From CAZWRK01 sp964635875 (GTDB taxonomy: Bacteria > Pseudomonadota > Gammaproteobacteria > Burkholderiales > Aquaspirillaceae): a DNA stretch of 15,614 bases. The stretch covers positions 1 through 15,614 of the forward strand of contig CAZWRK010000101.1 of the NCBI GenBank assembly GCA_964635875.1, read 5' to 3'. The notes beneath the pieces were generated by a model, which was not told the origin of the DNA, searched no databases, and saw only the letters and a program-made list of their open reading frames with translations. Below are positions 13,511 through 15,614 of the stretch, in pieces; position 1 is the stretch's first letter; every line of letters starts with the position of its first letter. Made by a program: the position numbers and the translations under genes.

Positions 13511-15013
13511 TCATACCATTTCGGCTTGACCTATTTTCTCAATTGAGAGCGGAATGCTAATTGCTTTCCACAATACTGCTTCTTGCTTTAAGGCGGTTGC
13601 CGTCATCGGGTTTTGCTCTAGCCATGTACGGTCTAGCGTGAGAGTAAAGCGTTTGCCATTGCTTTCTAGCAGCCAGCCTTCTGGCAGCGTGACCGGATTG
13701 CGGCTGCGCGCAAAAATCACCGCCAAACGCAGCGCCAAAATGGGTTGCCACAAGTTTGGATCAGAAATCCACGACAAGAGCTTGGTCAGAGAGCCTTTAT
13801 GCGCTAAGACCAGCAAAGCCAATGCTTTTTGCTCGCGACGGGAAAAACCGGGCATGTCGGCATATTCAACAATGTAGGCAGAATGCTTGTGATAGGCCGA
13901 ATGTGAGATCGACAGACCAATTTCGTGCAATTTTGCCGCCCAATTCACACGCCGCGCCAGCTCGCTTTCTGGCGGACATTGGGTCATGCGGTTTAAGAAT
14001 ATGCTCGCCAGTCCAGCCACGCGCTCAGCCTGCGCGGAATCAATGTGATAGCGACGTTTAAATTGTTTCACCGTCGCATCACGGAGGTCGTGCAGATGGT
14101 TACGGCCTAAAAGGTCGTACAGTACCCCCTCGCGCAGCGCGCCATCGGTCACTTGCATGCGCTCGATTTTCAGCTCTTGGAACACCGCCATCATAATCGC
14201 CAGACCACCCGGCAACACCGGTGCACGCTCTGCACGCAACCCCTTGAGTGACACAGCCCGCGCATCCCCTGTAGCAATCATTTCCGCACGAATGCGCTCC
14301 ATACCTTCGAGCGTGATATAGCTTTCAGAGAAGTTTTGATCAACGATGTCGCGCAAGGCACGGGCAGTGCCCGAAGTGCCAATCGCTTGAACCCAAGACG
14401 CGGGATCATATTCGTAGGCAATGCGCTGAATTTCATTGCGGGCAGCGAGCTCCGCATCGCGGAAGGCGGCTTTCGTCACTTTTCCACCGGGGAAGTAACG
14501 ATAACTATATGTGACGCACCCCAAGTTCAGTGACTCCGTCACCAAAGGACGCAGGCCGGCACCAATAATAAACTCGGTCGAACCGCCGCCAATATCAATC
14601 ACCAAACGTTTATCACGACTGACCGGCAAGCTATGTGCCGCGCCCATGTAAATCAAGCGCGCTTCTTCTCGACCGGCGATGATTTCAATCGGAAAACCCA
14701 ATAACGCTTCGGCTTGGGCAATAAAGGCATCAGCATTTTTTGAGACGCGTAAAGTGTTGGTACCGACCACACGCACGGCATCGGGGCTAAACCCCCGCAA
14801 ACGTTCCCCAAAACGCGCTAAACACGCAAGCGCACGGTCTTGGGTTTCTTGGTCGAGGTGATTATCTGCGGTTAGGCCGCCTCCGAGTCGCACCGTGTCT
14901 TTGAGCGAATCGAGGGTATAAAATTGATCGTCAACCACACGAACAATTTGCAGACGAAAGCTGTTGGAGCCGAGATCAACTGCGGCGATGGTTTCAAATG
15001 GCGACTGGCTCAC
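13511..15013 (-). CDS. ppx: Exopolyphosphatase of the Ppx/GppA family
   Basis: Ppx removes terminal phosphates from polyphosphate; GppA relatives convert pppGpp to ppGpp. The 500-residue product fits Ppx length. The N-terminal actin-like fold shows AAVDLGSNSFRLQI (10-23), VGTNTLR (83-89), GREEARLIYMGA (114-125) and the phosphate-binding IDIGGGSTEFI (139-149). The C-terminal half contains an HD-like helical region (NWAAKLHEIGLSISHSAYHKHSAYIV) seen in full-length exopolyphosphatases. The start is GTG at 15013, supported by AAGGGGA just upstream and by the natural N-terminus MSQSPFETIAAVDLGSNSF. It follows phoU, as in many betaproteobacteria, linking phosphate signalling with polyphosphate use. 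The two are separated by a terminator-like hairpin. A GppA activity in addition cannot be excluded. Confidence 0.93.
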   Translation of the reverse strand: MSQSPFETIAAVDLGSNSFRLQIVRVVDDQFYTLDSLKDTVRLGGGLTADNHLDQETQDRALACLARFGERLRGFSPDAVRVVGTNTLRVSKNADAFIAQAEALLGFPIEIIAGREEARLIYMGAAHSLPVSRDKRLVIDIGGGSTEFIIGAGLRPLVTESLNLGCVTYSYRYFPGGKVTKAAFRDAELAARNEIQRIAYEYDPASWVQAIGTSGTARALRDIVDQNFSESYITLEGMERIRAEMIATGDARAVSLKGLRAERAPVLPGGLAIMMAVFQELKIERMQVTDGALREGVLYDLLGRNHLHDLRDATVKQFKRRYHIDSAQAERVAGLASIFLNRMTQCPPESELARRVNWAAKLHEIGLSISHSAYHKHSAYIVEYADMPGFSRREQKALALLVLAHKGSLTKLLSWISDPNLWQPILALRLAVIFARSRNPVTLPEGWLLESNGKRFTLTLDRTWLEQNPMTATALKQEAVLWKAISIPLSIEKIGQAEMV

Positions 15014-15037
15014 CCTGTCCCCTTACACAAGTTTTAC

Positions 15038-15081
15038 GCTGAAAAAATGGCTGAGCGTGGAATCTCAACCATTTTTTCAGC
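15038..15081 (-). terminator. Terminator hairpin between phoU and ppx
   Basis: A perfect 13-base inverted repeat (15038-15050 and 15069-15081, ends GCTGAAAAAATGG and CCATTTTTTCAGC) encloses a further TGAG/CTCA pair. On the minus strand the core GGTTGAG/CTCAGCC has an 8-base loop, an A tract before it and ATTTTTT after it. This is a good intrinsic terminator or attenuator for phoU, located 24 bases upstream of the ppx start codon. The plus-strand version has a C-A mismatch and is weaker. Confidence 0.75.
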
Positions 15082-15088
15082 TGACACC

Positions 15089-15108
15089 CGAAGCAGAGCG
15101 TTGCTTCG
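15089..15108. repeat. Second hairpin downstream of phoU
   Basis: CGAAGCA (15089-15095) and TGCTTCG (15102-15108) form a perfect 7-base stem with a 6-base loop, 23 bases after the phoU stop. No uridine tract follows. Together with the terminator at 15038-15081 it makes a tandem-hairpin 3' end for phoU mRNA. Confidence 0.55.
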
Positions 15109-15131
15109 TGGGGTTAATCATGGTCTACGAA

Positions 15132-15614
15132 TCAAAGTCCTGCCCGTTCCATATCCTCGATGGAGGTATGGCGGATATTTTTACCTTTGACCAGATAGAC
15201 GACATATTCGGAAATGTTTTTCGCGTGATCCCCAATTCGTTCAATCGCTTTGAGAATAAACAGCGTATCAATCGACGTAGAAATCGTGCGTGGATCTTCC
15301 ATCATAAAGGTAATCAGCTGGCGAAGGTTCGCGCTGAAATCCTCATCTAGAAAGACATCCTGACGTGCAACATCCAGCGCGGCACTGTCATCCATGCGTG
15401 CAAACGAATCTAAAGCGCGGCGCAACATGACCAGCGCCACTTCGGCCATTTTATGCACTTCACGAAAACGGGGGATTTGCATCCGCTCAGATTGCAGAAT
15501 GGTTTTGCCCATGCGCGCAATTTTTTGCGCTTCATCGCCAATCCGTTCCAAGTCAGTAATGGTCTTGATGACGGTATAAACCATGCGCAAATCCGTCGCA
15601 GCGGGCTGACGGCG
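15132..15614 (-). CDS. phoU: Phosphate signalling protein PhoU (5' end beyond the window)
   Basis: The frame is open from the right edge (RRQPAATDLRMVYTVIKTITD...) to the TGA at 15132, giving the last 160 residues. The motif TDLERIGDEAQKIARM near the start and its repeat KAIERIGDHAKNISEYVVYLVKGK near the end are the two metal-binding E/DxxxD-type helices of PhoU. The start is not in the window; the internal TTG/ATG near 15590 is not a real start. PhoU mediates repression of the Pho regulon by contacting PhoR and the Pst phosphate transporter, and binds Fe, Zn or Mn clusters at the inner membrane face. It is followed by ppx on the same strand. The pst genes, if linked, would lie further right. 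Confidence 0.95.
   Translation of the reverse strand, partial: RRQPAATDLRMVYTVIKTITDLERIGDEAQKIARMGKTILQSERMQIPRFREVHKMAEVALVMLRRALDSFARMDDSAALDVARQDVFLDEDFSANLRQLITFMMEDPRTISTSIDTLFILKAIERIGDHAKNISEYVVYLVKGKNIRHTSIEDMERAGL

Noticed and set aside
1..15614. CRISPR array, tRNA/rRNA genes, insertion sequences, prophage or defence islands
   Set aside because: No regularly spaced repeats, no cloverleaf or rRNA motifs, no transposase or integrase motifs, and every large coding region is assigned to a metabolic, transport or housekeeping family.

Overview
The window looks like ordinary chromosome of a heterotrophic betaproteobacterium, most likely in or near the Neisseriales. This is inferred from the gene families: a prpB-prpC-acnD propionate operon, ccoI-ccoS for a cbb3 oxidase, rdgC and phoU-ppx. 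No 16S or other phylogenetic marker is present. I see no transposase, integrase, phage gene, CRISPR array, tRNA or rRNA, and no defence or biosynthetic island. Coding density is high, and no gap exceeds 300 bases.

Left part (1-2860, minus strand). This is the methylcitrate-cycle operon, transcribed right to left: prpB (methylisocitrate lyase), prpC (2-methylcitrate synthase) and acnD (Fe-S methylcitrate dehydratase, cut by the window edge). Together they take propionyl-CoA plus oxaloacetate to pyruvate and succinate. Both intercistronic gaps hold a perfect hairpin. A probable promoter and inverted repeats lie upstream of prpB, in the region shared with the divergent creA.

Middle (2859-6224, plus strand). 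creA encodes a small exported protein. It is followed by a membrane-bound GAF-GGDEF diguanylate cyclase, then fbp (class I fructose-1,6-bisphosphatase). The fbp leader carries a terminator-like hairpin between its likely promoter and its ribosome binding site.

Centre right (6223-10188, minus strand). ccoI (copper-transporting P-type ATPase) and ccoS (55-residue assembly factor) serve the maturation of cbb3-type cytochrome oxidase; the oxidase structural genes are not in the window. They are followed, apparently translationally coupled, by a stand-alone LplT-like major facilitator. A strong terminator closes the unit against the convergent fbp.

Right part (10274-15614, minus strand). In transcription order: phoU (5' end missing), a terminator hairpin, ppx (exopolyphosphatase), a second terminator, a four-helix DUF6394 membrane protein, a two-transmembrane ion channel with two tandem RCK/TrkA-N domains and an atypical TIGFGE filter, and rdgC. 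PhoU and Ppx link phosphate signalling with polyphosphate turnover. The DUF6394-channel pair looks like a two-gene ion-transport unit.

The least explained items are the DUF6394-channel pair, the fbp leader hairpin, the LplT-like transporter attached to ccoI-ccoS, and the structured junctions in the prp and phoU-ppx units.
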